Below the pieces are notes generated by a model. That model searched no databases and was not told where the DNA came from. It worked only from the letters and a program-made list of their open reading frames with translations. Source: Abyssibacter profundi (GTDB taxonomy: Bacteria; Pseudomonadota; Gammaproteobacteria; Nevskiales; OUC007). Taken from it: DNA of 64,000 nt. Position numbers and translations under genes: made by a program. Positions within the stretch are counted from its first letter, which is position 1, and every line of letters starts with the position of its first letter. The stretch lies in NCBI RefSeq assembly GCF_003151135.1, contig NZ_QEQK01000002.1:62001-126000 (forward strand). Reading direction: 5' to 3'. Shown piece after piece: positions 42,767 through 52,299 of this stretch.

Positions 42767-43231
42767 CTACAGAATCGTGGGATTCGGTGCGTCGCCGTAG
42801 ACCGCTTTGGGGTCGAAGCTTTTCTCGGATTCCTCGAACCGCAGATCACCGCTGTCCTGCCCGATGGGGATGGACCGGTAGAAGCAGGAGCGATAGCCCA
42901 CGTGACAGGAGGCATCGCCCGGAATCTTGACCCGAAGCCAGACTGCATCCTGATCGTCGTCGATGCGGATCTCGGTGACGGTCTGCACCAGGCCGCTGGT
43001 CGCGCCCTTGTGCCACAGCACCTGACGCGAACGGCTCCAGTAGTGCGCTTCACCGGTTTCGATGGTCTTGCGCAGGGCTTCGGCATTCATGTAACCCAGC
43101 ATCAACACTTCACCCGATTCGTGGGCGGTGGTCACACAGGGGATGAGGCCGTCTGCGTCGAACTTGGGTGCCAGTTCCTGGCCTTCTTCCACCTGTTCGA
43201 TGGTCTTGCGTTCTGCGAATTCGATGCTCAT
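42767..43231 (-). CDS. hisI: Phosphoribosyl-AMP cyclohydrolase
   Basis: The 154-residue zinc and magnesium enzyme for the third step of histidine synthesis. Motifs: [34 protein letters not shown], the Mg-binding DDDQDA and the zinc ligands CHVGYRSCF. It is a stand-alone cyclohydrolase without the HisE pyrophosphatase domain, and no other his gene is near. It begins 6 bp after folE on the same strand. A folE-hisI pairing is also known from alphaproteobacteria; both enzymes open purine-type rings by hydrolysis. Confidence 0.94.
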   Translation of the reverse strand: MSIEFAERKTIEQVEEGQELAPKFDADGLIPCVTTAHESGEVLMLGYMNAEALRKTIETGEAHYWSRSRQVLWHKGATSGLVQTVTEIRIDDDQDAVWLRVKIPGDASCHVGYRSCFYRSIPIGQDSGDLRFEESEKSFDPKAVYGDAPNPTIL

Positions 43232-43237
43232 GGCGCG

Positions 43238-43876
43238 TTACATATCGTTCGGAGTCGGGCGGATCATCTGCATGAAGCGGTCATGCAGGCGCATGTCTTC
43301 CTTGAAGCGTCCGGTGAAGCGTGACGTGATGGTGAACACGCCTGGCTTGCGAATGCCGCGGGTGGTCATGCACTGATGCGCGGCATCGACCAATACGGCC
43401 ACGCCAGCCGGCTTGAGCACTTCCTCCAGCACGTTGGCGATCTGTGCGGTCATGGTTTCCTGGGTCTGCAGGCGACGCGCATAAATCTCGATGACGCGGG
43501 CCAGCTTGCTAATGCCCACGACACGGCTGACCGGCAGGTAGGCGATATGCACACGACCGATGATCGGCACCATGTGATGCTCGCAATGCGACTCCAAACG
43601 GATGTCGCGGAGCATGACCATGTCGTCGTAGCCGTCGACTTCTTCGAAGGTCCGCGACAGGATTTCACGCGGGTCTTCCTTGTAGCCGGCGTAGAATTCC
43701 TCATACGCGCGCACGACGCGGCCGGGCGTGTCGAGCAGCCCCTCGCGATTCGGGTTGTCGCCAGTCCAGGCGATTAGGGTGCGAACAGCCGCTTCGGCTT
43801 CTTCGCGGGTGGGACGCGTGACAGCGTCGCTGCTGGTATCAACTGCCGCCTTGGCAGTGGTCACACTGGTATCCAT
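43238..43876 (-). CDS. folE: GTP cyclohydrolase I
   Basis: A 212-residue enzyme converting GTP to 7,8-dihydroneopterin triphosphate, first step of tetrahydrofolate synthesis. The zinc ligands are present: [12 protein letters not shown] (Cys and His) and HQCMTTRGI (Cys). The N-terminal 25 residues are variable. It is the first gene of the folE-hisI operon and divergent from cysS. A -10-like CATAAT reads on the minus strand at 43960-43955, with no convincing -35. Confidence 0.96.
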   Translation of the reverse strand: MDTSVTTAKAAVDTSSDAVTRPTREEAEAAVRTLIAWTGDNPNREGLLDTPGRVVRAYEEFYAGYKEDPREILSRTFEEVDGYDDMVMLRDIRLESHCEHHMVPIIGRVHIAYLPVSRVVGISKLARVIEIYARRLQTQETMTAQIANVLEEVLKPAGVAVLVDAAHQCMTTRGIRKPGVFTITSRFTGRFKEDMRLHDRFMQMIRPTPNDM

Positions 43877-44029
43877 TCAAGATTCTCCGCACGGCGGGAA
43901 GGGCAGCGCAGGCCCCCGCTAAGGCGCAACCAAGTACGGGTTGCGTGAGCTAAATTATGTCACATCGCAGGTAATCAAGACCTGAAGCGGTACAATCCCG
44001 GCCCGCATTGCACGCAATTTCATAAGGTC

Positions 44030-45394
44030 ATGCAGATCTACAACTCTCTGACGCGGCAAAAAGAGCCGTTTCAGCCGCTCAACCCCGAGCATGTCACGAT
44101 CTACGTCTGCGGACCGACCGTGTACAGCTACGCCCATATCGGTAACGCGCGTCCGGCCGTGGTTTTCGACGTGCTCGCACGGCTGATGCGCGTGCTCTAC
44201 AAGCGCGTGACCTTCGTGCGCAACATCACCGACATTGACGACAAGATTAATGCAGCCGCAGCCGCTGCCGGCGTCGAGATCGGGGAGATCACCAGCCGCT
44301 ACGAGCAGGCCTACATGGAGGACCTGGCAGCGCTGGGTGTCGCGCCGGCGGATCGCACGCCGCGGGTGACCGAGCACATGGAGGACATCATCCGGGCGAT
44401 TTCCGACCTGATTCGCGGCGGCCATGCCTACGAGGCCGAAGGTCATGTGCTGTTCGATGTGAACAGCTATCCCGAATACGGCCGGCTGTCCGGACGCGAC
44501 CGTCGCGAGATGATTGCCGGCGCCCGCGTCGAAGTGGCGCCATACAAGCGCGACGCCGCCGATTTCGTGCTGTGGAAGCCCTCCGCCGACGATCAGCCCG
44601 GCTGGGACAGTCCTTGGGGACGTGGACGCCCGGGCTGGCATATTGAATGCTCGGCCATGGCGGCGGCGCATCTGGGTGAGACCATCGATATTCATGCCGG
44701 TGGCAGCGATTTGCAGTTTCCCCATCACGAGAACGAGATCGCCCAGTCCGTGTGCTGGCATGGCGGCAAGGAGTACGCCCGCTACTGGATGCACAACGGC
44801 TTGCTGAATCTGGATGGCCAGAAGATGGCCAAGTCCACCGGCAATCTGGTCAACATCCGCGATGTGCTGGAACAGGTGCCCGGAGAAGTGGCCCGCTATG
44901 TACTGCTGTCAGCGCATTACCGTCAGCCACTGGACTGGACGGACGAGGTGCTGGCCCAGGCGCGTTCGACGCTGGACCGCGTCTACCGTGCCCTGGAAGG
45001 GCTGGCCGAGGTCGAGTCCACGGATTCCGAGCCGTCCGTGGAGTTCATGGATGCCCTGGAAGACGATCTCAACACGCCTCGGGCCCTGGCCGAGGTGGCG
45101 GAACTGGTGCGCGCCGCCAACAAGGCAGAGAGCGATCGAGAACGCGGCGCCATCAAGGGCCAGCTACTGGCCTGCGGCGAGTTGCTCGGACTGTTCCAGG
45201 CCGATCCTGCCGAATGGTTTAGCGGCGGCGCCGATGACGAGAGCGCCGAAATCGACGCTCTCGTCGCCCAGCGTCAGACCGCGCGGTCAAACAAGGACTT
45301 CGCCACCGCAGACCGCATTCGCGATGAGCTGGCCGCACGCGGGATCGTCATTGAAGACAGCGCAGACGGCGTGCGTTGGCGCCGGACCGGCTAG
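44030..45394 (+). CDS. cysS: Cysteinyl-tRNA synthetase
   Basis: The 454-residue class I synthetase. The zinc-binding start [18 protein letters not shown] contains the HIGN version of HIGH. The second zinc region is WHIECSAMA with [13 protein letters not shown], and the KMSKS loop reads KMAKSTGN. It charges tRNA-Cys. A -10-like TACAAT at 43991-43996 precedes the start, with no clear -35. Its last 4 bp overlap the 3' end of the dihydroorotase gene tail to tail. Confidence 0.97.
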   Translation: MQIYNSLTRQKEPFQPLNPEHVTIYVCGPTVYSYAHIGNARPAVVFDVLARLMRVLYKRVTFVRNITDIDDKINAAAAAAGVEIGEITSRYEQAYMEDLAALGVAPADRTPRVTEHMEDIIRAISDLIRGGHAYEAEGHVLFDVNSYPEYGRLSGRDRREMIAGARVEVAPYKRDAADFVLWKPSADDQPGWDSPWGRGRPGWHIECSAMAAAHLGETIDIHAGGSDLQFPHHENEIAQSVCWHGGKEYARYWMHNGLLNLDGQKMAKSTGNLVNIRDVLEQVPGEVARYVLLSAHYRQPLDWTDEVLAQARSTLDRVYRALEGLAEVESTDSEPSVEFMDALEDDLNTPRALAEVAELVRAANKAESDRERGAIKGQLLACGELLGLFQADPAEWFSGGADDESAEIDALVAQRQTARSNKDFATADRIRDELAARGIVIEDSADGVRWRRTG

Positions 45395-46725
45395 GCGGCG
45401 AAGCGCAGCCGCTGACCGCCGTCGGTGACGATGACCTGCTGGCCATCGAATGCCAGTTGTCCGTTGACCCAGGTGGAGTCGATCCGGCCGCGGAAGGTGG
45501 TGCCCTCGTAGGGTGACCAGCCACAGTGGTACAGGATGGACTCGGGGGTCACGGTGGTGGTGGCGTCCAGGTTCGCCAGCGTGAGATCGGCGTAGTAACC
45601 CTCGCGCAGATAGCCGCGCTCCTGCACGCCGTAGCACAGCGCAGGCGCGTGGCAGACCTTGTGCACCAGCGTCGTCAGGGGCAGCCAGCCGTCATTGACG
45701 TGATCCAGCAATGAGACCAGCGAGGTCTGCACCAGCGGCAGTCCGGCCGGCGCATCGACATAGGGACGGGCCTTCTCCTCGGCGGTATGCGGCGCGTGGT
45801 CGGTGGCGATGACATCCAACCGATCTTCCAGCAGGGCTTGCCGCAGGGCGGCCCGGTCCGTCGTCGACTTGATGGCCGGGTTGCACTTGATGAGATTGCC
45901 GAGGCGTTCGTAGTCCTGTTCCGAAAACCACAGGTGATGAACGCAGGCCTCGGCGGTAATGCGCTTGGACTCGATCGGTCCGGCATCGAACAGCTCCATT
46001 TCGCGGGCTGTGGTCAGATGCAGCACATGCAGCCTGGCCCCGTGTTCTTTCGCCAGGCCCACGGCCATCGACGAGGACAGCCAGCAGGCTTCCGCCGAGC
46101 GAATCTTCGGGTGCGCCTGGGCGGTCAGCGTCTCACCGTAGCGTTCGGCGGCCTCGGCCTCATTGGCCAGAATGGTGGGCGTGTCTTCGCAATGAGTGGC
46201 GATGAGCCCCGGTGCATCGCGAAAGATCGCATCGAGGGTCTCTGCACGGTCGACCAGCATGTTGCCGGTGGACGCACCCATGAACACCTTGACGCCACAG
46301 GCCTCGTCGATCTTCAGCGCGCGAATCTCATCGATATTGTCGTTGGTCGCGCCGAGGTAGAACGCGAAATTGGCAGCGACGCGGCCGGCCGCCCGGTCAT
46401 ATTTGTCGGCCACGGCCTGGCGGGTGGTCGTCGTCGGATTGGTGTTCGGCATGTCCATGAAGCTGGTCGTGCCGCCGGCCACTGCGGCAATCGATTCCGA
46501 GCGCATGTTGGCCTTGTGTGGCGCGCCAGGCTCACGGAAATGCACCTGGTCGTCGATCATGCCGGGCATGAGTACCCGGCCAGCGGCATCGACAACCGTC
46601 ATGCTGTCATCAGCGGTAATTGAGGAGGCGATCTTGCTAATGCGGTCGCCTTCGATCAGCAGGTCGCCTTCCTGGGTGCCGCCTTCATTGACGAGCAGGG
46701 CATTGGTGATCAGCGTCTTGGTCAT
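45391..46725 (-). CDS. pyrC: Dihydroorotase (class I type)
   Basis: A 444-residue amidohydrolase that closes N-carbamoyl-aspartate to dihydroorotate in pyrimidine synthesis. Motifs: [26 protein letters not shown], the carboxylated lysine in [24 protein letters not shown] and IATDHAPHT. The first metal-binding HxH is QxH here (DQVHF), a variant I know from one class I subgroup. The ATG at 46725 begins the family N-terminus ([15 protein letters not shown]); the frame is open to 46914. Allantoinase or hydantoinase activity is the main alternative. Confidence 0.86.
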   Translation of the reverse strand: MTKTLITNALLVNEGGTQEGDLLIEGDRISKIASSITADDSMTVVDAAGRVLMPGMIDDQVHFREPGAPHKANMRSESIAAVAGGTTSFMDMPNTNPTTTTRQAVADKYDRAAGRVAANFAFYLGATNDNIDEIRALKIDEACGVKVFMGASTGNMLVDRAETLDAIFRDAPGLIATHCEDTPTILANEAEAAERYGETLTAQAHPKIRSAEACWLSSSMAVGLAKEHGARLHVLHLTTAREMELFDAGPIESKRITAEACVHHLWFSEQDYERLGNLIKCNPAIKSTTDRAALRQALLEDRLDVIATDHAPHTAEEKARPYVDAPAGLPLVQTSLVSLLDHVNDGWLPLTTLVHKVCHAPALCYGVQERGYLREGYYADLTLANLDATTTVTPESILYHCGWSPYEGTTFRGRIDSTWVNGQLAFDGQQVIVTDGGQRLRFAA

Positions 46726-46848
46726 GGTGGTCGGGTTTTCCGGGTGGAGACGTGCCGCTATCATACGCGCCGCTCTTTTTGCTCCGGTATGTCCGTGTCG
46801 CATCCCGCCTTTCGAACGATCGCCCTGACCCGGGCGCGAACTTGGGCC

Positions 46849-46870
46849 CCAGCCGCCTAACAGCGGCTGG
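46849..46870 (+). promoter_or_regulatory. Hairpin in the thrS leader
   Basis: CCAGCCGC pairs perfectly with GCGGCTGG around a 6-nt loop (CTAACA), 67 nt before the thrS ATG. E. coli ThrRS represses its own translation through leader stem-loops that mimic tRNA-Thr. This hairpin lies at a similar distance, but its loop does not look like a Thr anticodon loop, so it may instead be an attenuation or stability element. Confidence 0.3.
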
Positions 46871-46937
46871 CCGCGCTCCTGTCTCCCTTTATCTGGCTGG
46901 TTGTCAGCCATCACCCATTCGTTCGAGAGGACACCCC

Positions 46938-48887
46938 ATGAGTATTTCTATTCGCCTGCCTGACGGTTCCGAGCGCCCCTTTGACGCGCCCCCCACCGGC
47001 ACCGATGTCGCCCTGTCGATCGGGGCCGGGCTGGCCAAGGCCGCGTTGGCGATCAAGGTGAATGGCGAGTTACGTGATCTGACCCGCGTCATCGAGCAGG
47101 ATGCCGATGTCGAGATCATCACCGGGAAGTCGCCTGAGGCTTTGGAGTTGCTGCGCCATGACGCCGCCCACGTGATGGCCGAGGCGGTCCAGGAGCTATA
47201 CCCCGATACCCAGGTCACGATTGGGCCTGCCATCGAGAACGGTTTCTACTACGACTTCGCCCGCGATGAGCCCTTCAAGCCGGAAGATCTGGAAAAGATC
47301 GAGGCGAAGATGCGCGAGATCGTCAAGCGTGATGAGCCGATAGCCCGTGAGGTCTGGGACCGCAATGAGGCCATCGAATGGTTCAAGGCGCAGGGCGAGG
47401 CCTACAAGGCCGAGATTATTGCGGACCTGCCGGAAGGCGAGACGATCACGGTGTATCGCCAGGGGCAGTTCGTCGATCTTTGTCGCGGCCCGCATCTGCC
47501 GTCCACCGGCAAGCTGGGCAAGGCGTTCAAGCTGATGAAGCTGGCCGGTGCCTACTGGCGCGGGGATTCGAACAACGCGATGCTGCAGCGCATCTACGGT
47601 ACGGCCTGGACCAATGACAAGGAACTCAAGGCGTATCTGACGCAGCTCGAAGAAGCGGAAAAACGTGACCACCGCCGCCTTGGCAAACAGCTCGATCTGT
47701 TCCACATCCAGGACGAAGCAGTAGGGCAGGTGTTCTGGCACCCCAAGGGCTACACCTTGTTCCGTCAGCTTGAGGCCTATGTGCGCGAGAAGATCGACGC
47801 CCGCAACTATGTTGAGGTCAAGACGCCGCTGCTGATGGATCGCAAGCTCTGGGAAGCCTCTGGTCACTGGGACAAGTACCGCGAGAACATGTTTATCGCG
47901 GAGGTCGACGAAGGCAGCAACGAAACCCGCATGTTGGCGGTTAAGCCGATGAACTGCCCGGGGCACGTCCAGCTGTACGCCAATACGCTGCATAGCTATC
48001 GGGACCTGCCGCTGCGCATGGCTGAGTTCGGCGCCTGTCATCGCTACGAGCCATCCGGCGCGCTGCATGGCTTGATGCGCGTGCGTGGCTTCATCATGGA
48101 TGACGCACATATTTTCTGTACGCCCGAACAGCTGCCTACCGAAGCCGCCGAAGCGGGCAAGCTCATCTTCGAGATGTACCGCGAGCTGGGCTTCGACGAG
48201 GTGGAGGTCAAGCTGGCCACACGCCCCGAGCAGCGGATTGGTTCGGATGCCATCTGGGATCGCGCCGAGAGCGAGCTCAAGCAGGCCTGCGAAATGATGG
48301 GCGTGGACTACGTGGTGGCCGAAGGTGATGGCGCGTTCTACGGCCCGAAGCTGGAATTCACGCTGTACGACGCGATCGGGCGTGGCTGGCAGTGCGGCAC
48401 GGTGCAGGTGGACTTCAACCTGCCGGAACGCTTCGGAATCGAGTACGTCGCCGAAGACGGCAGCCGCCAACGTCCGGCCATGCTGCATCGGGCCATTCTG
48501 GGCTCGCTGGAGCGCTTCATCGGCATTCTAATCGAGCAATACGCCGGTGCATTGCCGCTGTGGCTGGCGCCGGTGCAGGTGGCGGTGACGACCATCGTCT
48601 CCGATGCCGACGACTATGCACGCGAGGTGGTGGCGGCGCTGAAGCAGGCCGGCATTCGCGCCGAGCTGGACATCCGCAACGAAAAAATCAATCGCAAGAT
48701 CCGCGAGCACAGTAACAACAAGGTGCCGGCCATCTTCGTGCTGGGTCGTAACGAGGCCGAGGAGGCGCAGGTGACCATCCGCCGCCTGGGCCAGAAACAG
48801 CAGAAGACACTGGCGCTGGCTGAGGCCATCGAATGGCTGCAGGCGGAGATTCGTGAGCGTCGTCGCCCGCAGTCGGACGCCGCTTGA
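46938..48887 (+). CDS. thrS: Threonyl-tRNA synthetase
   Basis: The 649-residue class II synthetase. Order: N-terminal TGS domain ([15 protein letters not shown]), the editing domain with [11 protein letters not shown] and the later [15 protein letters not shown], then the catalytic core with zinc Cys in MNCPGHV and motif 2 ([21 protein letters not shown]), and the anticodon-binding domain (about 545-640). The ATG at 46938 has GAGAGGA upstream. In most Gammaproteobacteria thrS is followed by infC, rpmI and rplT; here a convergent permease gene follows instead. Confidence 0.97.
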   Translation: MSISIRLPDGSERPFDAPPTGTDVALSIGAGLAKAALAIKVNGELRDLTRVIEQDADVEIITGKSPEALELLRHDAAHVMAEAVQELYPDTQVTIGPAIENGFYYDFARDEPFKPEDLEKIEAKMREIVKRDEPIAREVWDRNEAIEWFKAQGEAYKAEIIADLPEGETITVYRQGQFVDLCRGPHLPSTGKLGKAFKLMKLAGAYWRGDSNNAMLQRIYGTAWTNDKELKAYLTQLEEAEKRDHRRLGKQLDLFHIQDEAVGQVFWHPKGYTLFRQLEAYVREKIDARNYVEVKTPLLMDRKLWEASGHWDKYRENMFIAEVDEGSNETRMLAVKPMNCPGHVQLYANTLHSYRDLPLRMAEFGACHRYEPSGALHGLMRVRGFIMDDAHIFCTPEQLPTEAAEAGKLIFEMYRELGFDEVEVKLATRPEQRIGSDAIWDRAESELKQACEMMGVDYVVAEGDGAFYGPKLEFTLYDAIGRGWQCGTVQVDFNLPERFGIEYVAEDGSRQRPAMLHRAILGSLERFIGILIEQYAGALPLWLAPVQVAVTTIVSDADDYAREVVAALKQAGIRAELDIRNEKINRKIREHSNNKVPAIFVLGRNEAEEAQVTIRRLGQKQQKTLALAEAIEWLQAEIRERRRPQSDAA

Positions 48888-48943
48888 GACGGCATAGGTC
48901 TTTGCGCCCAGCGTGGGGCTGTCGCTAGCCGGCGGCTCCGCGT

Positions 48944-50701
48944 TTAATGGACATGCGCGCTGTGCTCGCCACGCAAACCCTCCGAGAAAAACCGTCTGGC
49001 CCCGTGATTAAGCATGGCCAGCCCCAGTAGCGTGGTGAGCAGGGCAAGGCAGGACCAGCGAATCCACCCGGCATGCTCATGGGGCAGCGGCGGCGCCTGA
49101 AACCCGCTGCTGCCGCCCAGGGCGACGTTGGTGAGCCACCCCAGCAATACCGCCCCACCCAGCATGCCCACAGCGAATCGGCGTGCCGTGGCCAGGTCAT
49201 GAAGACTGGCCAACAATCCGAAGCTGGCCACGTTGGTGGCCGGTCCGGCCAGCAGAAACGCCAGGCCCGCTCCCGGAGACAGGCCGCCCGCCAGCAGGAC
49301 CGCAACGATGGGTGTCGCGCCGCTGGCGCAGACGTACACCGGCACGCCGATCACCGCGAAGCAAAGCACCTGCAAGGCATCTGGCCAGCCCAGCAGCGGG
49401 GTGTGGGCTAGGACCGGCTCCACGATGGCCGCCAGTAGCAGCCCGACGATGAGCCAAGGGCCTGTGGAGCGCAGCAGCTCATCGAGTTGACCGGTGAACC
49501 GTTGCATGCCTGCCGGCACCTGGGCTGCGGGCTCGGTTGCACAACAGCCCCCGGCCGGGGTGGCGGCCGCATGGACTTCGATCTGGCGGCCAACCCACCA
49601 GCCCACGGCGAGGGCCAGGGCCGCCGCAGCCAGCACGCGGGCAATGGTCATGTCCACACCCAGCAAGGGAATGGACAGCAGCAGCGCATCCAGGCCCAGC
49701 TCGGGCGTGGCCACCAGAAACGCCACACCGGCCGCGCCGGGGACGCCGCGATTGACCAGCGTCCGGTACACGGGCAAGACACCACAACTGCAAACCGGCA
49801 GAGGCAGTCCAAAGATCATGCCCCGCCATGCCTGACGCAGCTGCGGTCCTCGCTGCAACCAGTTGAGTGGGGTGCTGGGCAGCCAGGCGCCCAGCGCAGC
49901 AGCGAGCCCGAAGCCGATGACCAGCGCCGGGGCGCTGATCAGCGCAAGGTCCAGAAACCGGCCCCAGGGCAGGGCGCCGGTTCCATGCGCATCGCCGTCC
50001 TGGTGGAGCAGCGCCACGGCAACGACAACCGCCAGACCCAGGGCATTGCCCAGGCCCTCGTATCGAGGAGAGACATGAGCGTGTGTGTCCACGGCATATC
50101 GATCACCCAGATGCGGCTTGTTGAACACCACATGGAGTATGGATCCGGCAATAAAGGCCTGGAATACCGCCAGCAGCGGGGTGGTGCCGTGCGCCATCAC
50201 TGTGTCGCCGAGGCTGAATCCGAGGACGGTGCCGGCCAGCATGCAGCCTAGCGTCATCCAGGCGACGCGCAGGCCGAAGGTGGGGCGTAGCAGCCACCAG
50301 ATCGCCAGTCCCACGGGGAGTCGATGCAGGATGACGGCAATGGCCAGGCCCGGGCCCGTGTGCGCGGGCTCTGACAGCGCTGCGCCGTCGACCGTCGCGT
50401 GGACAATCAACCCGAAGCCACCGAGCAGCAGGGTGGCCAGGTGGGTTTCGCGCGCAGCGTGGTGGAGCAGCCGTTCGGCAATGCTGGGACCGAAAAAACC
50501 GACAGCCAGCGCGATCCAGGCCAGCAGGCCGCCGTGGTGCACGGCTTCGGGCAGGGCCTCGAGCAGCACGATGCCGCCGATGCTGAGAAAGACGAAGCCG
50601 TCGAGCACGGCGCTGAGTTTGCGCTGGCGGTTCAGCCAGGCATAGGCCAGGGGGCCGAACAGCAGCGCGAGCAGGCTGGCGGCGAGAATGGTCGAGTGCA
50701 T
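48944..50701 (-). CDS. ZIP-like domain fused to PF03773-type metal permease
   Basis: A 585-residue inner-membrane protein. The first half (about 1-240) resembles ZIP metal transporters in layout and in remnants such as LLEALPEAVHHGG and HRLPVGLAIW, ending in a His-rich loop (VDTHAHVS). The second half (about 255-585) is a PF03773/ArsP-type permease with the hallmark LPVCSCGVLPVYRTLVNRG and a repeat CASGATPIVAVLLAGG; these export metal(loid)s in known cases. A central loop has a Cys pair (GGCCATE) and the C-terminus ends EHSAHVH. The product may export copper, zinc or an arsenical. A PCu(A)C chaperone gene lies upstream. Confidence 0.8.
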   Translation of the reverse strand: MHSTILAASLLALLFGPLAYAWLNRQRKLSAVLDGFVFLSIGGIVLLEALPEAVHHGGLLAWIALAVGFFGPSIAERLLHHAARETHLATLLLGGFGLIVHATVDGAALSEPAHTGPGLAIAVILHRLPVGLAIWWLLRPTFGLRVAWMTLGCMLAGTVLGFSLGDTVMAHGTTPLLAVFQAFIAGSILHVVFNKPHLGDRYAVDTHAHVSPRYEGLGNALGLAVVVAVALLHQDGDAHGTGALPWGRFLDLALISAPALVIGFGLAAALGAWLPSTPLNWLQRGPQLRQAWRGMIFGLPLPVCSCGVLPVYRTLVNRGVPGAAGVAFLVATPELGLDALLLSIPLLGVDMTIARVLAAAALALAVGWWVGRQIEVHAAATPAGGCCATEPAAQVPAGMQRFTGQLDELLRSTGPWLIVGLLLAAIVEPVLAHTPLLGWPDALQVLCFAVIGVPVYVCASGATPIVAVLLAGGLSPGAGLAFLLAGPATNVASFGLLASLHDLATARRFAVGMLGGAVLLGWLTNVALGGSSGFQAPPLPHEHAGWIRWSCLALLTTLLGLAMLNHGARRFFSEGLRGEHSAHVH

Positions 50702-50762
50702 GGCTCTATTCTACGCCGAGCCGGGGTGAAATCCCCCACCCGGAGCCGGGTGGGGTGCAGAC

Positions 50763-51212
50763 CTACGGGGCGCTTTGCCTCAGGTCAAAGCGGCTTTCGA
50801 CGGACACCAGTTCACCATCGGCCCCGCGAAATGCCAACGACACGGGGATCTGCCCGTTCGATTGCTCCAGATCACGCGGGAACCGCATCATCAGATGGTC
50901 GCCGCCCGAGGCCAGCGTCAGTGTCTCGCCCGGGGCGATCTTGTAGCCATCGACCATGCGCATCTGCTGGACGCCGTCTTCGAGATACACGCTATGCATT
51001 TCGATCCGGCCGAAATTGGGGCTGGAAACACCCAGCATCCGGAGTTCGCCGTCACCGTTGTTGGTAATGCTGACGTAGCCGGCCGTCATCTTCGCCCCCG
51101 GTGGCAGGGCACGCACCCAGCCATCTTCGACCACGATGGGGTCCTTGGGCTGACCGCAACCGGTCAAGGCAAACACGGCGACCAATATGGCGCCAAGCAG
51201 GCTTCGTTTCAT
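50763..51212 (-). CDS. PCu(A)C periplasmic copper chaperone, lipoprotein
   Basis: A 149-residue lipoprotein (lipobox LTGC, Cys 19) of the DUF461/PCu(A)C family. It has the exact copper motif H-x10-M-x21-H-x-M: H73, M84, H106 and M108. These proteins deliver Cu(I) to the CuA or CuB site of cytochrome oxidase. The ATG at 51212 has GAGGGA upstream; the frame runs further back to 51686 into the ligase gene without support. It precedes the permease by 61 bp on the same strand, suggesting linked copper handling. Confidence 0.93.
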   Translation of the reverse strand: MKRSLLGAILVAVFALTGCGQPKDPIVVEDGWVRALPPGAKMTAGYVSITNNGDGELRMLGVSSPNFGRIEMHSVYLEDGVQQMRMVDGYKIAPGETLTLASGGDHLMMRFPRDLEQSNGQIPVSLAFRGADGELVSVESRFDLRQSAP

Positions 51213-51345
51213 GACTTCCCTCATACGCACAGGTGGACAGGGCCGAGTCTTGTGCAGGGCGAGGCCGCATCCCCAGTATCGCCCGGTCGCTCGGTCTGTA
51301 AGAAGTGGCTCAGCCCGCCGGTGGCGGATGAACACATGTCCTGCA

Positions 51346-52299
51346 TTATGCCGGGGTGTGGCGGGCGAGCAAGTCCAATCCGAGTGCGACCCGGTCTTCG
51401 GCCGTATCGGGGATTGTTTTTTGTTGTTCGATTGCCCTGAGCACGGGCAGCAGACCGCGGCGATTCGCCAGCTGGATGGACAGACCCGGCCGGGCGTTGA
51501 GCTCCAGCACCAACGGGCCGTGATGGCGATCCAGCACCACATCCACTCCCAGATAGCCCAGCCGGGCCAAGTCATAGCAGCGGGCGGCGAGCAACAGGAG
51601 CGTGTCCCAGCCGGGAATGCCAATCCCGGCCAGCGGCGCGCCGGTATCGGGGTGGCTGGAAACCCGAGCGTTCTGACAGACGCCATCCTGGGTGATCCCG
51701 CTGGTCAGCTCGATTCCGGCGCCGACCGCTCCCTGATGGAGATTGGCCTTGCCGTCCGATGACCGTGTCGGCAAGCGCACCATCGAAGCGACCGGCACGC
51801 CCCGGAAAACGATGGTGCGGATATCCGGTACACCCTGAAACGCCACGTTTTCGAAGATCGGGTCGAACTGCACGCAGTACTCGATCATGGCCTGGTCCGG
51901 CATGCCGCCCAGGCTGAACATCCCCGATAGGATGTTGGAGATGTGATGGCCCAGTTCGCTATCCGACATCATGCTGCCGCTGGCCTTGATATAGCCGCGG
52001 GCGCGACGGTCCTTGACCACGAGAATCCCGTTGCCGCCGCTGCCATGGGCTGGCTTGACGACAAAGGAGGTCTTGTCGCCCAGGGTATCGGCCAGCTCGC
52101 GGATGGCGTGCTCGGTTCGCACGACGCCATAGAGCTCCGGCACGGCGATACCGGCCTTCTGTGCCAGTGCCTTGGTCTGCAGCTTGTCATCCACCAGCGG
52201 GTAAAGCCGGCGCGCGTTGTGGCGCATGATGAAATCGGCATTGCGCTGGTTCATCGAGAGGATGCCGGCCTCTCGAAGTATGGTACCGGGCCACCGCAT
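51346..52299 (-). CDS. Alpha-L-glutamate ligase-like ATP-grasp protein
   Basis: A 317-residue ATP-grasp enzyme of the RimK-related group (TIGR02291). The N-terminal NQRNADFIMRHNARRLYPLVDDK is typical. The ATP-binding part is FVVKPAHGSGGNGI, and the Mg-binding end is VLELNARPGLSIQLANR. Family relatives add glutamate to amine or peptide substrates, but this subgroup has no proven substrate. Its ATG overlaps the stop of the transglutaminase-7TM gene by one base (TGATG), so the two are translationally coupled. Together with the retropepsin-like gene they form a conserved cassette. Confidence 0.9.
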   Translation of the reverse strand: MRWPGTILREAGILSMNQRNADFIMRHNARRLYPLVDDKLQTKALAQKAGIAVPELYGVVRTEHAIRELADTLGDKTSFVVKPAHGSGGNGILVVKDRRARGYIKASGSMMSDSELGHHISNILSGMFSLGGMPDQAMIEYCVQFDPIFENVAFQGVPDIRTIVFRGVPVASMVRLPTRSSDGKANLHQGAVGAGIELTSGITQDGVCQNARVSSHPDTGAPLAGIGIPGWDTLLLLAARCYDLARLGYLGVDVVLDRHHGPLVLELNARPGLSIQLANRRGLLPVLRAIEQQKTIPDTAEDRVALGLDLLARHTPA

